A stretch of DNA of 64,000 nucleotides from positions 118,501 through 182,500 of the forward strand of contig CALNXK010000376.1 in the NCBI GenBank assembly GCA_942486035.1. The letters are read 5' to 3'. The position numbers and the translations under genes were made by a program. The notes beneath the pieces are model-generated. The model was not told the DNA's origin. It was given only the letters and a program-made list of their open reading frames with translations, and made no database searches. This stretch comes from Porites lobata (lineage: Eukaryota; Cnidaria; Anthozoa; Scleractinia; Poritidae). Positions 1-11,693 of the stretch are shown one piece after another (positions within the stretch are counted from its first letter, which is position 1; each line of letters starts with the position of its first letter).

Positions 1-1207
1 TCAAAATGTTCAAAGAACGTGAAGTGTACTAATTTTAACTTAAGTTCTTACTTCCTGAGCGTGCTAAGAGACATGCTTATGCGAAAATGAGGAGGGACAA
101 CAAAGAGTATTATGGTATTTTTATAATGCTATAAAATGAGCCACATACTCGCCTACTCATTCATTGTAGTCAGCGAAGCCAGTCCTCTCTGCAACTAGTC
201 TACGCTTGTCAGATTCTCATTTATCAGCTGACTTAGAAGCTGTGATACGTAAGTCACTAGAAAGAAGACCTTTTTGAAAAAATACTCTACTAACAACTGC
301 TTACTCCCAATTGTTGTGCGCGAAATTTAGTTTTCTTTTTTTCGTTCAAGTTTGCAGACCATTTTCCACTTAATCATCTTACAGACTTATTCGCTCTTAA
401 AAAAGCCGGAAAATACTCAAATTCCTACATGCATATATACTTCAAAGCACAGTTCCTCTGCTTCGTCCCGTATCAAGATTGCTTTTTAGACTTCGTACGT
501 CGGTTATCACCGGTATCGGAAAAAGATTTCTTTAATTTTTTTGTTATTTTGTTTTTCATGTTTTCGTGCATATCACGAGTGGCATATAATTAACAGCTAT
601 TTTTTATGTAATTAGAATTACAAGACAAGGCAAATATTAGCCGATAACCTTTTGCTATGGTGATATATTTTCTTTTGCTTTATTGTTAAAAAAATCTCAA
701 ATGATATCGGCTGTTATCTATTTCTGTTTCTTTGTTTTGCGGAGTGTATAATGATCTAATTCATTTGTATAGCCGAGTTATCACGTTCAAAATGTTGAAT
801 TTGGTTATAAGTCTGATAATTTAGGGAGCTGCTTTTACGAATTTAATGCCTAAAAATCCGAAAGCCATATACCGGTCTTTCAAGAAGCGACTTGGCTTAT
901 CTGGATTATGAGTCATAAAACTGCAATCTTGAGTTCTAGTAACCACCACTTCATAATTACTATATTTGTCTGCCCAAGATTGAAAAAAAGGCATCAGTAA
1001 AGTGTTCAGGCCGTTTTATTATAACTGAGATAGCAAATGCCTCGGATGCGGTGGACATAAACGAGAAAACAGAAAACAGAATCACAAAAACTCAAAAAAA
1101 GAGCAAAAAAAACTAAAAACAGAATAACAAAACTTAACACCGAAACACATGAACTAAAGGTGTTTCCGTTAAAAATTCTTCTGGTGCTTTGTGAACGTAA
1201 CTTAAGT
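1..1207. other. Intergenic, no gene seen
   Basis: AT-rich sequence with many in-frame stops on both strands and no recognisable exon, RNA gene or inverted repeat. It may contain promoter or 5' UTR sequence of the secreted-protein gene that follows, but nothing marks it. Confidence 0.5.
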
Positions 1208-1591
1208 CCGGGGGGGTTACTTTAGGACTTTTTGGGTGGTCATGTGCAGCTGAGACCCTGAAACCCTTAGCCTATACCAGAGCTAGTTCATGTGAATTTT
1301 GCTATGCTAGATTAGCTGTTTTCCAGAAGGAATTAATGAGGTCACTAGCACAGTCCAGCCAAAACAAAACAGATTGGATTTTTTTTATATTTTTGAGTAG
1401 CAATTCCCGGTTTCCCTCGTCTAGACTTAAATCTTCAGCCAATTGATCAGTTTAAATGGAAAATGATACCATCTTCTAGACCCAAGCTCTCTGATTTGTA
1501 TACCCTATCCCAGAGTAAATCGCTTGAAAACCATACCCTTCACAGCGGCACATACCTATATAGCCCATATATGGAAGTACCCCCCCCGGGC
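1208..1591. mobile_element. MITE-like element, GGGGGTACTYC-end family
   Basis: The left end reads CCGGGGGGGTTACTTTAGG and the right end is its approximate inverse (GGAAGTACCCCCCCCGGG). Elements with the same end type occur at 7205-7612 and 62836-63221. The element has no coding capacity. The ends are imperfect and no target-site duplication is clear, so the borders are approximate. Confidence 0.5.
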
Positions 1592-1739
1592 CTAAATCAA
1601 AGTATAACCGGGCTTAGTGTTGCTACTTCAATTACAGTGTTTGTACGGGGTAATCCTAGCGGAATTTGTAGGAAATGCACTGTCGCGCTTTACAATTGGC
1701 CGGAATGTTGTATATTTTTGCCCGTTTTCATTTTTCAGA

Positions 1740-1913
1740 ATGGATCTACTTGTCTTCTTTATGGTTTGTGGAGTAGCTCTATTTGGCTCTTGTACCAGTG
1801 GAAATGCAGAATGGCCCCCTGCTGCCTATAAGAGAGTCGTCGAATGTATTCCCAAGGGAAAACCACCAACGCCCTCAGTGCCGTACAACGTAGCATTTTG
1901 TCTCGCTTTAAAG
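1740..1913 (+). CDS. Exon 1 of secreted-protein gene (signal peptide)
   Basis: An ATG at 1740 follows a pyrimidine-rich TTTTTCAG, so a 5' UTR intron may precede it. It encodes a short hydrophobic leader, then AEWPPAAYKRVVECIPKG. The chosen donor leaves phase 0, which fits exon 2 starting at 2522. An alternative donor GTAGCA near 1890 is possible. Confidence 0.5.
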
Positions 1914-4033
1914 GTTTTACGGAATATTTTGCATACTCTATAAGTGTTTAATCAACAAAGCAGCACGTTGAGGTACAAGGGGTCAATACTGAAAATGTCC
2001 TTGGAATATCCGGTTCCCAATATAAAAAGAATCGAGGATGCTTGTCGTCTCGCATAAGTGGGGTTAAAGCTTCGTATTTTTAAACTCACTTTTTTACGTG
2101 CTCGGGGAAAAACGTCAATATTTTTAGCCGTTAAAATCTCGTTTAGGGTTGAAAGCAACGAAATTTATCGAAACATGAAGTCTATTTTTACTATTTTGGG
2201 TATTTGTCAGTGGTCAAAAACATTTTGAGCCGCGCCCAGAAAAGTTTTCTGGCGTTTGATTAAAAATTTCCGACGATTATTCCCATTTGTTCCCTGAGGG
2301 AATCGTCCCCCCTCCTCTTCTGCACGGGTAAAAATGCCCGCGTGGCTGAACCCGACTGCCCTCGGCAGGTACTGCAGGAGATAACTTCGCCACGGATAGG
2401 AAAAAGAAAGGAAAGGGAGACAACAAACAAACAAACAAAACAAACGAAAGAAATGAATTTCCCTTTTATATAAGGCTTGTAACCAAAAGTATTAACGTTT
2501 TAATTTTCATATCTAAACCAGATGGATTCCGAATGCCTACTAAAGCCATTAAATGCCACATGTGACCGCGAAGTTTTTGACTTTTATCGTGCGTACAACC
2601 TGGAACGGATTTATCTTACCCGAAAATCTGACTTTTGTCCGAAGCCACTTCCTTACGAGGAATTAAGGGAGCTTGTCCGTGAATCTGGTAAGTCATGATC
2701 TTAAATAACAGCGTGGTTTAGTCAGTAGAAACCTTTGCGGGATGCAGAATTCTGCTAAACATGTAAATAAAACCGACTGGTTCCTTCTTGCTGGATCTCT
2801 AATCTAGAGATGCTAGAGCCAGATGTCTCTTGAAGTATTTTCAAAAACCCAACTGAATGCAAGGCTGGCAATACCGTAACGGCAAAGGGCTGATTTCTTT
2901 TGGGCCAATATTTGGATGGGTTACGTTTTCGGAAAGTGGGGAAGGGCACAATCCCATGTTTTTTTCTTTTAGAAAGTCATACAATTATGCACGGCACCTT
3001 AAGGGTATGGTTTTTAAGCCTTTGAATCAAAAATAGTGTGTTGATATTATTTACGTTTTGAGGGCAAGAAATGGGAAAAGGGTTTTTAGATCGTCCTCTT
3101 TATCAAGCTGACATTCAAGTGGTTCTTAGCTTGAGCTTAAAGCTATTTATTTATCAAGTTTCGCGTCTTTAACTGAATATATACTTCTAAAGTACTCTCT
3201 GACCGGCCGGTTGACTCATCTCTGTACGAAAATTGGCCTTCTTCTTTTTTAATAGGTATCATGGAGAAAGAACATCTCCCTAGTATTGGTAAGCATGCAT
3301 GCAAAGCCAAATAAGCCCAGCTGGAATAACACTCCTAATGCGGCTTGTAAGACATTTGCTTGGGCACATGGTTTTCTATTTCTTAGCCAAGATTGTGGAA
3401 GACTGCGAGCAGTCTCTTACTTTCTTTTGAATCACGATAGATGGCGAACATGGTAAATCGCGAGCACGCGCGAGGAACGATGGCGTAGCCTGAGCGAAGA
3501 TTTTCCATTCCAGTTTTTGTCTCTCTGACCCAATTTCTCCTCCTTTTTACCGTTCACGTGCATAAGAGTCTGAGGATAGAAGGACGACCGCTTACGGTCT
3601 AGTTGTGGCCCAGCTAGACGTTTTTATTATTTAGACTCAAACAAACTTTATTAAGTATCAGTTTTGCCCCGAGGTTTAAGCGTTTCCATATTCATGTCTC
3701 AGGGATCATTTTTTTCTACTTTTAGAGAACGATACCTACGTGGACTGCGCTGGTACGGTGGAGAACACTTGTGTTAAGGTGGCCGTAAAAAACTTGGAAA
3801 AGGGAAAAAATGTCCTCCAAATATTCCTTAGCTATATCAACTGCTACGATAAGGAGACGAAGACATGCCCCGTTCCAGTTGCTCGTAATATCAACGTTGT
3901 CATACAGGCCTTTAAAAAACATATTTACGCACGTCATGGCCTGCTCGCGAAAATGCTGAAAAAGATCATTCCCGGCCGCGGCGCAGTGGGTCCGAAACTT
4001 TCTGTTAAAACATATAACCGAATACCTTTATAG
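1740..4033 (+). CDS. Predicted secreted Cys-containing protein, four-exon gene, family unknown
   Basis: The model joins exons 1740-1913, 2522-2687, 3256-3288 and 3726-4033 into about 226 residues. Exon 1 begins with a typical signal peptide (MDLLVFFMVCGVALFGSC), followed by a mature part with about nine cysteines. NAT and NDT sequons suggest N-glycosylation, so the product is probably secreted. The C-terminal third is rich in Lys and Arg, with a possible amphipathic segment (HGLLAKMLKKII). Exons 2-4 have clear splice sites and a consistent phase 1. The exon 1 donor (AAAG then GTTTTA) is weak and could be misplaced. I do not recognise the family. A decayed copy at 47811-48690 supports the exon 3 and exon 4 calls. 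Confidence 0.6.
2522..2687 (+). CDS. Exon 2 of secreted-protein gene
   Basis: It follows AAACCAG and ends in a strong donor, GTAAGT. It encodes MDSECLLKPLNATC, followed by an acidic and basic segment ending LRELVRESG. It begins with ATG, so it could instead be the true first exon. The signal peptide upstream makes internal use more likely. Confidence 0.6.
3256..3288 (+). CDS. Exon 3 of secreted-protein gene (33 bp micro-exon)
   Basis: An 11-codon exon flanked by TTTTTTAATAG and GTAAGC, phase 1 on both sides. It encodes IMEKEHLPSIG. The same sequence with its flanks recurs in decayed form near 47811, which supports it as a real exon. Confidence 0.6.
3726..4033 (+). CDS. Exon 4 of secreted-protein gene, C-terminus
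   Basis: The acceptor is CTACTTTTAG. The exon opens with ENDTYVDCAGTVENTC, carries further Cys residues (YINC, KTC), and ends in a basic stretch with the stop TAG at 4031-4033. This part has the longest open frame of the gene. A polyadenylation signal lies about 210 bp downstream. Confidence 0.65.
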
Positions 4034-4241
4034 AAAGGACATTGGATAAATTCAAGCTAATTCAGGGTTAATAATTGTTAATCAGGGCATGTCAAAAATA
4101 GTTTCTCATAAGTTAACACTCTAAAGCCAGTTTACTGCTGTAACTAGTTACATGAACAAGTTCTTTTAAAGGAGCTGTGTCGTGAAATTTATCAAAATTT
4201 AAACATTTGGAACAGCTGCCAAATTTAGTGAAACATAAAAA

Positions 4242-4247
4242 AATAAA
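4242..4247 (+). terminator. Possible poly(A) signal AATAAA for the secreted-protein gene
   Basis: AATAAA lies 209 bp after the stop codon at 4033, inside an A-rich run. It is the nearest canonical hexamer that I see. Confidence 0.4.
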
Positions 4248-5899
4248 TAAATTTTATCACTTGTTTGTCCCCTGAAATAACACGTGACATTGCTTTTATC
4301 CCACCATCCCCAAAGCGAGTGCAAAGATGGAGGGTATCGTGAACAAGGTCCAAACTTCCTAATAAAACACGTTCATGTCTTAACTCACCATAGATACAAT
4401 TCTTTTTTGCAACGTTCCTTCTTCTACGCTCAAAACAAAACAAAAAAAAAAGAAACAACACCACCACCAGTATTGGAATCACATAATTGTTAACTAATAT
4501 TTAATAACTGTCTCCAAAAGAAGTTTTGGGTTTTGAAGGTCGGTGGCGGGGTTGAGGGAAGTGCAAGTGATGCAGAAACACAGCTTGACGCACCGGAGTA
4601 CGAGTTTGAACTTTCAAGTTGATAGGGACCAGTAAGCGAATGTCCATCGATCTTTCAGTAAAGGGCACCTTTTTAAAATTACTGAGTAAAATTCCCAAGT
4701 TTTCAAGTGATACGTCTCAAGCTAGCGAAGAGGAGGCGCAAACGTACCCCTCACAATAGAAACATCTGTAAATTTTCGCGACTTTTCTAAGCTATCAGTC
4801 GTTAGCTAGTTCCCAACAAAATCACTTTCCAAATTAATAACTTTACTGAATTTAACGCGTTCTTTCCAGTGGTCTTGAAGGACAAAGTTGACCAAGAACG
4901 TGGACATGAAAGGGTCTATTATCGTCCTTACTTGTAACTGGTCCTTTCCGAACTTTTAACGTAAATTCAACTCGGGCTTAAACTTGGCCCATTCTAAAAC
5001 TGTTTACAAATGCATTTTAATATGCCCTATATATAGTAACTTAATCCAGATAACTTCTTGAATCTACCGTGACTAAAAGCGATGTTACGCAGAATTAACG
5101 TTTTCTAATGACGATTTTCTGCGCAACATAGCGTTGCAACACTGTTGCGATATTATTCTAATTGTAATAACATTGTTCCAAAATTGTTGCCCAAAATCGT
5201 CGTCGATTATGGTCACTTGCATGTAACATTCCCTTAAAGGCTTGGTTACGACTGCAGCGGGTGCAATTGACCGTTAAAATAGAGAGCATTAACAACCACG
5301 ACGATAACATCAGCGAGAACGTCCACAAAAACCTGGCACACGTTTTGTTATGTTTCTTTGACGTTCGCTACAACGAGAAACGTACTAATGCGATGCAATA
5401 GTGAGTTTTTAATATGTTCGTTGCGAAATATGCTTATATGTGCGATTTACGAATAGAAGGAGAAGCAACACAGAACTGCCTTCTTTGTTTAGTTTGCCAC
5501 CTACATCATATTAATGAGCATCCGAGTCCGTTCAAGGCAACCAATTTTTGATGCGCTTTCATAGCGTTCACGCAAAATAACGCGTGATATTACAGATCTA
5601 CAAACTTTGTCGAACTGGAAGTAAATGTCCCGAGAACAATAGGCATTCTGCGCGATGGGACGTTAAAACACGTGCACAACAACGACAATTTTATTCCTTC
5701 TCTTTTTAAAGTGCAATACAGCGGTAAAGAGTTTAACTTCAAAAATTTGCCTACAAGACAAACTGAGGCTGAATAAACATAAACATGGAAGTTCATTGTG
5801 GCGTTTTCAGTGCCGGCGTCTTCGTTGTGGTTGATAAAGGTCCCAAACTGTTGCCTGTGAGTGTCAAGGTTTTGGAACAGGTGCTCTTAACGCAGGCTG
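4248..5899. other. Intergenic, repeats only
   Basis: No exon is supported. The part at about 5085-5250 is rich in GTTGC, CAACA and TGTTGC words, like the MITE-type sequence at 50600-50820, and may be a decayed copy. An A-rich run sits at 4436-4455. Confidence 0.4.
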
Positions 5900-6360
5900 C
5901 TAATAGCTGCCTTGAGATGTGGAGTATTTGATTATGTACTCCAGGTAGAACTGATCAGTATCAAAAATGACGAAAATGGTAGTACATGACATATCATTAA
6001 CACACGAATCGTACAGATCACTTGCTGGGTTCGAAGGCTCCTTTGACGGTGGCCTTCGATAACTGGACTGGCCAGTAGTGTAAGACCCAACGAGGACCTT
6101 GGCCACGAACACAAACTTAGACCCTCTGGAATCTTCCTTAGCGTAATTATCGCTGTAAGAAGAGTTTAATGCGGAATAGCTTCCCTTTCCGTAAGCAGTT
6201 GCGTTCTTCCCATGAAGGTGCCAGTCAAAGTTTTGTTTACAAATAGCTTCCACATTTTCAGGGCTGGTACAGTTGACTGGTTCCATGAAACAATTGCCTC
6301 TCGTTTACGAATCTTCCCTGGTGGGAACCAGTCTTCGCGGCTGCCATGTTTTCCTTTTTT
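5900..6360 (-). pseudogene. Locus D: solitary PARP catalytic exon, frameshifted
   Basis: On the minus strand, a splice acceptor (TTTATTTAG) is followed by the same start as the catalytic exons of loci A and B: KKENMAAA, then GRFVNERQLFHGT. Directly after HGT a 13-bp insertion relative to locus A shifts the frame and gives a stop a few codons later. Downstream, in the other frame, the rest of the domain is readable: AICKQNFDWHLHGKN, GKGSYSAL (Phe of YFA changed to Ser), NPASDLYDSC and IFVIFDTDQFYLEYII. No WWE or zinc-finger exons lie upstream on this strand, so this is a partial, dead duplicate. It lies convergent to the secreted-protein gene. Confidence 0.8.
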
Positions 6361-7204
6361 CTAAATAAAATACAAAAATTACAGTAGACCTTAATTTCAT
6401 GTCCACACCTTTTAAATCCAGGAGGGCGAAGGCAACATGCCGATCGCTTATGCCAACCTCACTAGCGAGCTATCTCTCCCTCAAATTCACTTCCATCTAC
6501 CTGTCACGTGCCCGAAAGGACAGGAACAGGGATCCGTAACGAGGTTGCTCTCTACTGAAGGAGAGTTGGGCGAGGACGTGAAATGCCTCAAGCAATCCTT
6601 GTAAATAGGAAAGAGTCTCCTCAAAAGAACGATGTTCTGCTTTAAAAATATAACTAGAAATACGTTATCGCAAAAACCTCGTGAGCTGTAAAGCGTTGGC
6701 AGTAAGACTCAAGGGAAACAACACAAGAAAAAAAAACATAATTAAACAAGACGCTATGGAGCGTACAGTTCGGCGTCGTGAATGTGCACAGGTAGCCCAA
6801 ACTCACGTTACGAGGAAAGAGTGAAAAGTAATAGGCCATTTCCGAGTTCCCCCGGGCCTCTGTTTCATAAGACGAAGGGAGTAACAGTGGTTATGGAATA
6901 AAGCCAAAAAAACCTGTAAAACGACGAGCAGACACCGAAACACGGTGGAATATATCGCAGGTAAGTCTTTTTTTATTTATTTCATTAAAGGAAAAATTAG
7001 ATTTAACGTTATTTAGCGTTCGCAGATCTCAGTATCTTATTTCTTATACAAAGTCTCTTATTTTCAATGGTCGTCTGTAACGCGACACCGACGACGTGTC
7101 CAGCAGAAAGGTCACGCGTCACCTATGGTAAGTAAATTACTTTACACAACCATGGAAAAGGGCCCTGAGGACGAGGTTGTTTTAAATTTGCTAATTGCTA
7201 GCTC
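6361..7204. other. Intergenic, no gene seen
   Basis: Upstream (minus-strand sense) of locus D, where WWE exons would be expected if the gene were complete. None is present. Confidence 0.45.
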
Positions 7205-7612
7205 AGGGGTACTCCCTTAAATTTATTTTGGGGGTGTGGACCTTTTCCTGTTCCTACGTCCTGCTCAGTGATAAAATAACAAGGGTAGAATAGTTTCGCA
7301 CCTAAATAAGGTTCTAGAGACTAAATGAAGAAAAAATATACCCCTTGATCTTTATACCCGGTTCTAGAGTCGGACAGGGCAAAAGCATATCTGTTAACAG
7401 TGGCGGACCCAGGCCCCCTTCCTTATTTGTAGCCCAAACTGAGACCCGGAGGGTAGAAAAAATTTTTTTTGGAGACCGGGAGCCCCCCGTTATCTCAGGG
7501 TCTGGGTGACCGCCCCCCCCCCCCCCTTCCCCCTATCTGAGGGTCTGGATCCTCCACTGGTTAGGTAGCACAAACCCATAAGGTTCATGAAAGTATATGG
7601 GAGTACCCCCAG
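7205..7612. mobile_element. MITE-like element, GGGGTACTCCC ends
   Basis: The left end AGGGGTACTCCC is matched by the right end GGGAGTACCCCC. The interior is G/C-homopolymer rich, with a C run near 7504-7525, and non-coding. It belongs to the same end family as 1208-1591 and 62836-63221. Confidence 0.6.
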
Positions 7613-8529
7613 GGGGGATTGTTAGACCAAATGCAGCCAACCTCTTGAGGTACCTCTTGACCTCTTGTCTTGAGGTCATGATTAACATAGTTTTATCGTC
7701 GTTTCAACATTGTACCGGTAGGTTGTTAAGTTCATCAGCCTTTAAGGCAAATTGACTATCAAATCTACCTATCATATGATGATGACAAATTGTTTGTAAT
7801 GGCATTTATAAAAGTAATTTATTATCTTATGGTAAAATAAAACTTATCCCGTGTCACCAAGTCGTCTCATCCCACGTTTTTATGGTTTGCCATGATTCAT
7901 CAGAAACCCGACCGTACCGCCAATTTAAAGTAAGTAGAACCCAATCAGGTACTCTCATGCTTTGTACAAAGGCTTTACAGGCTTTCTGCGAAAAAAATTT
8001 CTTCTGTGCTGCTTTCTTCACTCCCTTCTGCTCAAATCGCGTTCGGCGGGTGACTAAACAACTCTCCAGGAGACACATTCACGGATGCAATGTCTTCTCC
8101 ATTTATGTTTCCAAGAATCATCTTAAACTGGAATTAATTCGTTTAAAATATTTGGTTATCGATGTCTAAATATTGATGCAACGACCCCAAGCCTGCTGAT
8201 AACAACCACAAGATCATCTTCGTTCCGAGCTTTACAGTGGCTTACCGTACCACAGATTTCACCAAGAAAGCAGGTAAATATTCCAAGACTACCTACTCCT
8301 TTTGGTGCAAGGATAAAAAGACCAGTATGAACGACATACCGGCACTTACTAGTCTCTATAGCAATAACAGGTGCTCTGAAGCCGCGATAATACATGATAA
8401 TAAAACATTCATCGTCTTCCCGCTCGCGCGCTTCGAGCCGAATAAGTAATAAAATTAGCGCGCTAGGTCACAAAGGCAAGCCTGTCAACAACGTGGAGAA
8501 TGTCTAGACAAGAGTTGAATTGCTACACT
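7613..8529. other. Intergenic, no supported gene
   Basis: Short open frames on both strands (for example 7882-8169 and 8237-8449) show no domain, convincing splice sites or second copy in the window. Confidence 0.35.
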
Positions 8530-8614
8530 GGAATACTCCGATTCCAGAAAAAACCCTAAGTTGCATATGAAAGTGAGGCTTCATAGCCCTCCCGGCAAAT
8601 TTAAAAGAACTAAC

Positions 8615-8767
8615 ATGGCGGACGATCAAGTTGATCTTACTTACATTCCTGGTGTTAGCTTTAGTAAAGAAGAGATAGAAAAATTAACCCTTGCTCAACT
8701 AAAGTTTTGGTTAAAATGCCTCAGTATCAATCAAAATTGCAGTAATTAAGATGGGACTGTTGCAAAG
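8615..8767 (+). pseudogene. SAP-like first exon, left arm copy
   Basis: It encodes MADDQVDLTYIPG, then a helical LTLAQLKFWLKC motif resembling the start of a SAP-like DNA-binding helix pair. A stop (TAA, 8747-8749) interrupts it before the donor GTAGGT. In the right arm the matching segment reads NQNGNKKELLER, showing that the left copy has lost the frame. SAP-like N-termini of this kind occur in multi-copy cnidarian genes. Assignment to a family is an inference. Confidence 0.45.
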
Positions 8768-10096
8768 GTAGGTCGCCCTATCGATCAGCTGTTTACATAG
8801 CGGTTTAGACACATGTTTTCATACAAAATTTGCTTTCTCAGCGTCAAGAACCTGCAAGCAATGAAAAATTTAAAAATATTATGACCCTGAACCAGAGAGG
8901 AGCTTCACCAAACCAAAGTTAGCGAGACAATGAAGAACGGAGGGAAAATGGGGAAACTGATGCAGCAAACCACTTCAAGAACTTTCCCACCATTGATTCA
9001 GCATTTGGTGATGATTTTACCGTCCTTCTCACATTTAGAACATCTAAAGAACTGTGGAAAGAACACCAGGAAATCTGCTGGTACCGATGCAAAGTTTGCA
9101 AGTCGTAAAGGGCTCAGAATGCTCCCATTTTTATGGATGATGTTATTTACCTTAGAGCGCCTTGCCGGGCCTCCTATGGGAAATCTAATAAAGATATCAT
9201 ATATAACTTAGCTTACCCCAGGCTCAGTAGCTCAGAGATGGCCTATGTAGGTGTAGGTATACTGGGTATAGTTTTAACATACCACACACAATCAGATTTG
9301 TATCAGAACCATACGCAACTTCTCCAACTATTGTGTCAAGTGACTTGATACTATCCGCATCAGGGATCATTTTTGGAAATCTAACAGCAGGATTTACTTT
9401 TTGAAAATTTTGTTTCAATCTTTCAACTGATTCTACTGAGGTCTAACTTACGCGATTTTGATGGTCTTGGATCGAACAGCTTAGGAAAGGCACCCTTCTT
9501 CGGTGGATGTCTGAGGAATGGCGTGGTTTAAAATGTTTCTCTGTCGTGATTGGCTTATGTTTTCCAGTCCTCTTTCCTGGTATTCCCAATTGTCTAGGTT
9601 TGGAGGTACAGCTACGGTTATCAGTACGTTGAAAGTTCTTCTTTCACATGGCAGCAACAACCACTTTTTCCGGCTGGGCATATTTTGTCACACTCAGCAG
9701 CTAGAATTTTGGGTTTGCTGTTCCTCTGACTACCATGTTGACTTTGTTTCAGACAGATTTCCTATAGGAGGCCCAGCATAGCAAAGCACTCTAAGGTAAA
9801 TAACATTATCCTTGGAATTTGGACTCGCACACACTTGGGAGTTCGTGAACAAATGAGAGTATTCTGAGCCCTTTAGGACTTGCAAACTCGGCAACGGCAT
9901 CAGTAGATTTCCTGGTGTTCTTTCCAAAGTTCTTTAGGTGTTCTAATGTATCAGTCGGAACGAACGTGGGAAAGACGGTAAAATCGTCACCAACTGCTGA
10001 ATCAACGGTGGGAAACTTCTTAAAGTGGTTTGCTGCATCACTCGCGGTTTCCCCATTTTTCCTCAGTTCTTAATCTATCTCGCTAACTTTGCTTTA

Positions 10097-10384
10097 GGAA
10101 CCGGTCATTATTTATCGGGGTGGGGGGGAAGGATTTGGACCTAAACAAGGTGAAATTTAGCCGACCCCCCTTTGAGTGTTACTTCACTGACGTAATCCCT
10201 CCTAATAACTTTTGATGACTTTCGCGATCCCCCCCACATGTCTGACCCCACATGTCTGACATGTCTTCATTTTCCAAGGAAATTTGAGTGGTCCTCCCTC
10301 TGGATTCTTCCAAAGTTTTCAGCGATACCTCCCCTAAATTCCTCCCCCCCCCTCCCCACGTAGGCGATAAATAATGACCGGTCC
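10097..10384. mobile_element. Nested MITE with 20-bp TIRs and TTA duplication
   Basis: The ends are GGAACCGGTCATTATTTATC and the inverse GATAAATAATGACCGGTCC. TTA flanks both sides (10094-10096 and 10385-10387). A 3-bp TTA duplication fits the PIF/Harbinger superfamily, by established target-site preference. The interior is C/G-homopolymer rich and non-coding. It sits inside the right arm of the large inverted repeat and is absent from the left arm, so it inserted after that duplication. Confidence 0.75.
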
Positions 10385-10456
10385 TTAGTAAAGTGAAAAT
10401 CCTGTCTGGGTCAGGGTCGTATATTTTTAGATTTTCATTGCTTGCAGGTTCTTGAC

Positions 10457-10704
10457 CCTGAGAAAACAAATTTTGTATGAAAACATGTGTCTAAACCGCT
10501 ATGTAAACAGCTGATCGATTGCGCGAAGCCGGATGATGTACACCTACCTTTCCAACAGTTCCTTCTTATTACCATTTTGATTTATACAGAGACATTTCAA
10601 CCAAAACTTTAGTTGAGCAAAGGTCAATTGTTCTATCCTTTCTTCAATAAAGCTAGCACCAGGAATGTCCTCTTGGGGGTAAGATCGACTTGATCGTCCG
10701 CCAT
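10457..10704 (-). pseudogene. SAP-like exon 1 and start of exon 2, right arm copy
   Basis: On the minus strand the ATG at 10704 is followed by MADDQVDLTP, then an indel that shifts the frame. The segment INQNGNKKELLER ends at donor GTAGGT (exon end 10548). Exon 2 starts at 10457 after TTTTCTCAG. Each arm preserves a part that the other has lost. Confidence 0.45.
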
Positions 10705-10902
10705 GTTAGTTCTTTTTAATTTATTTGCCGAGAGGGCTGTTAAGCCTCACTTCTATGCCACTCCCGGTTTTTTCTGGAATCGGGGTATTTGCAACAAAAG
10801 GAAAACTAAAATTGACTCCTTGCGGTTGACTTTTGAAATTTACCGGGTGATGACACATTTTTGCATAATAACAGTCAATCACAGGGGTAATGCGATTAGT
10901 GC

Positions 10903-11230
10903 TCTCCGGATCCTCATGACAGATTTCCTCCAAACGCTTAAAGTCGACTTTGGCAGAGCGAAGGTTCAGAACTTCTTCGGCAAATGCTTTGCTTTTCTCT
11001 GCTTCAATTCCGTGCTGGATGGCCGCTTGCTTGATTGCGTGACGCGTTTATGAACATACGGTAAAAATTTCTCAGAATTCCGCAAACGGAAATTTACTGA
11101 AATTTGCCTTGCAGAAACGTGACAGGGCTCCTGAAGGAAATTCTTATCCAAAACGGTATCATTAATGGGGCGTAAAATGCTCGAATTTATGGCGATCACT
11201 TCAAATAAGCGCTCCCATTTGGATTTTGGC
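10903..11230 (-). pseudogene. 5' fragment of the multi-pass membrane protein family
   Basis: Read on the minus strand, this matches the sequence upstream of and including the start of the membrane-protein exon at 58037-58751. Shared words include AACTTCTTCGGCAAATGC and GATTTCCTCCAAACGC on the plus strand. The coding match is TLSVWRKS. The region carrying the ATG is deleted here and the membrane segments are missing, so it is a truncated relic. Confidence 0.6.
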
Positions 11231-11693
11231 TAATGTAAAATAAACACCCGCTTTAGAGTAATATGAATATAAAACCATTCCTCGCACATGTCTGTCCTCC
11301 GTCTCTGAATGTAATGCACATTTATGCTAAAAGGCAAGTTCTTCTTTTTCAGTTTTTGTTTTTATTGTTGCAGTTCCCGTATATTTGAAACTTAAGTATG
11401 TGTCAACGAGCCCCATACCAGCTGATGTTGACATGAGCAGCCACGTGATTAGTCAGTGCAGACAAAACAGATTTTGCATTCACAAAGACACGCCACTCTG
11501 TGCTACGATTGTTAGGAAAGGAGACAGGCCGACCGCGTTTAACACCATTTTTCAAGGTAAAGGCTGAAGTTTTTGTTGTTCGTGACAATCGTTTACAAGC
11601 GTTCAAAAAGTAATCCCACGTAAGACACTTTGCCATTTTTCTCGAAATATATTCAGACATTTCACAACTTAGGAAATTTTCGTGACGGACAAG

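Larger units (their letters stand above)
8530..10795. repeat. 2.3-kb inverted repeat carrying duplicated SAP-like gene fragments
   Basis: The left arm (about 8530-9200, + sense) and right arm (about 9750-10795, read on -) are diverged copies of the same sequence. Both contain an ATGGCGGACGATCAAGT start, a GTAGGT donor, a shared intron stretch, an exon with EPASNE, and a stretch with GKNTRKS. The spacer is about 550 bp. The right arm is longer because of a nested 288-bp element at 10097-10384. It is probably an inverted duplication of a multi-copy gene or transposon 5' part. Confidence 0.75.
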
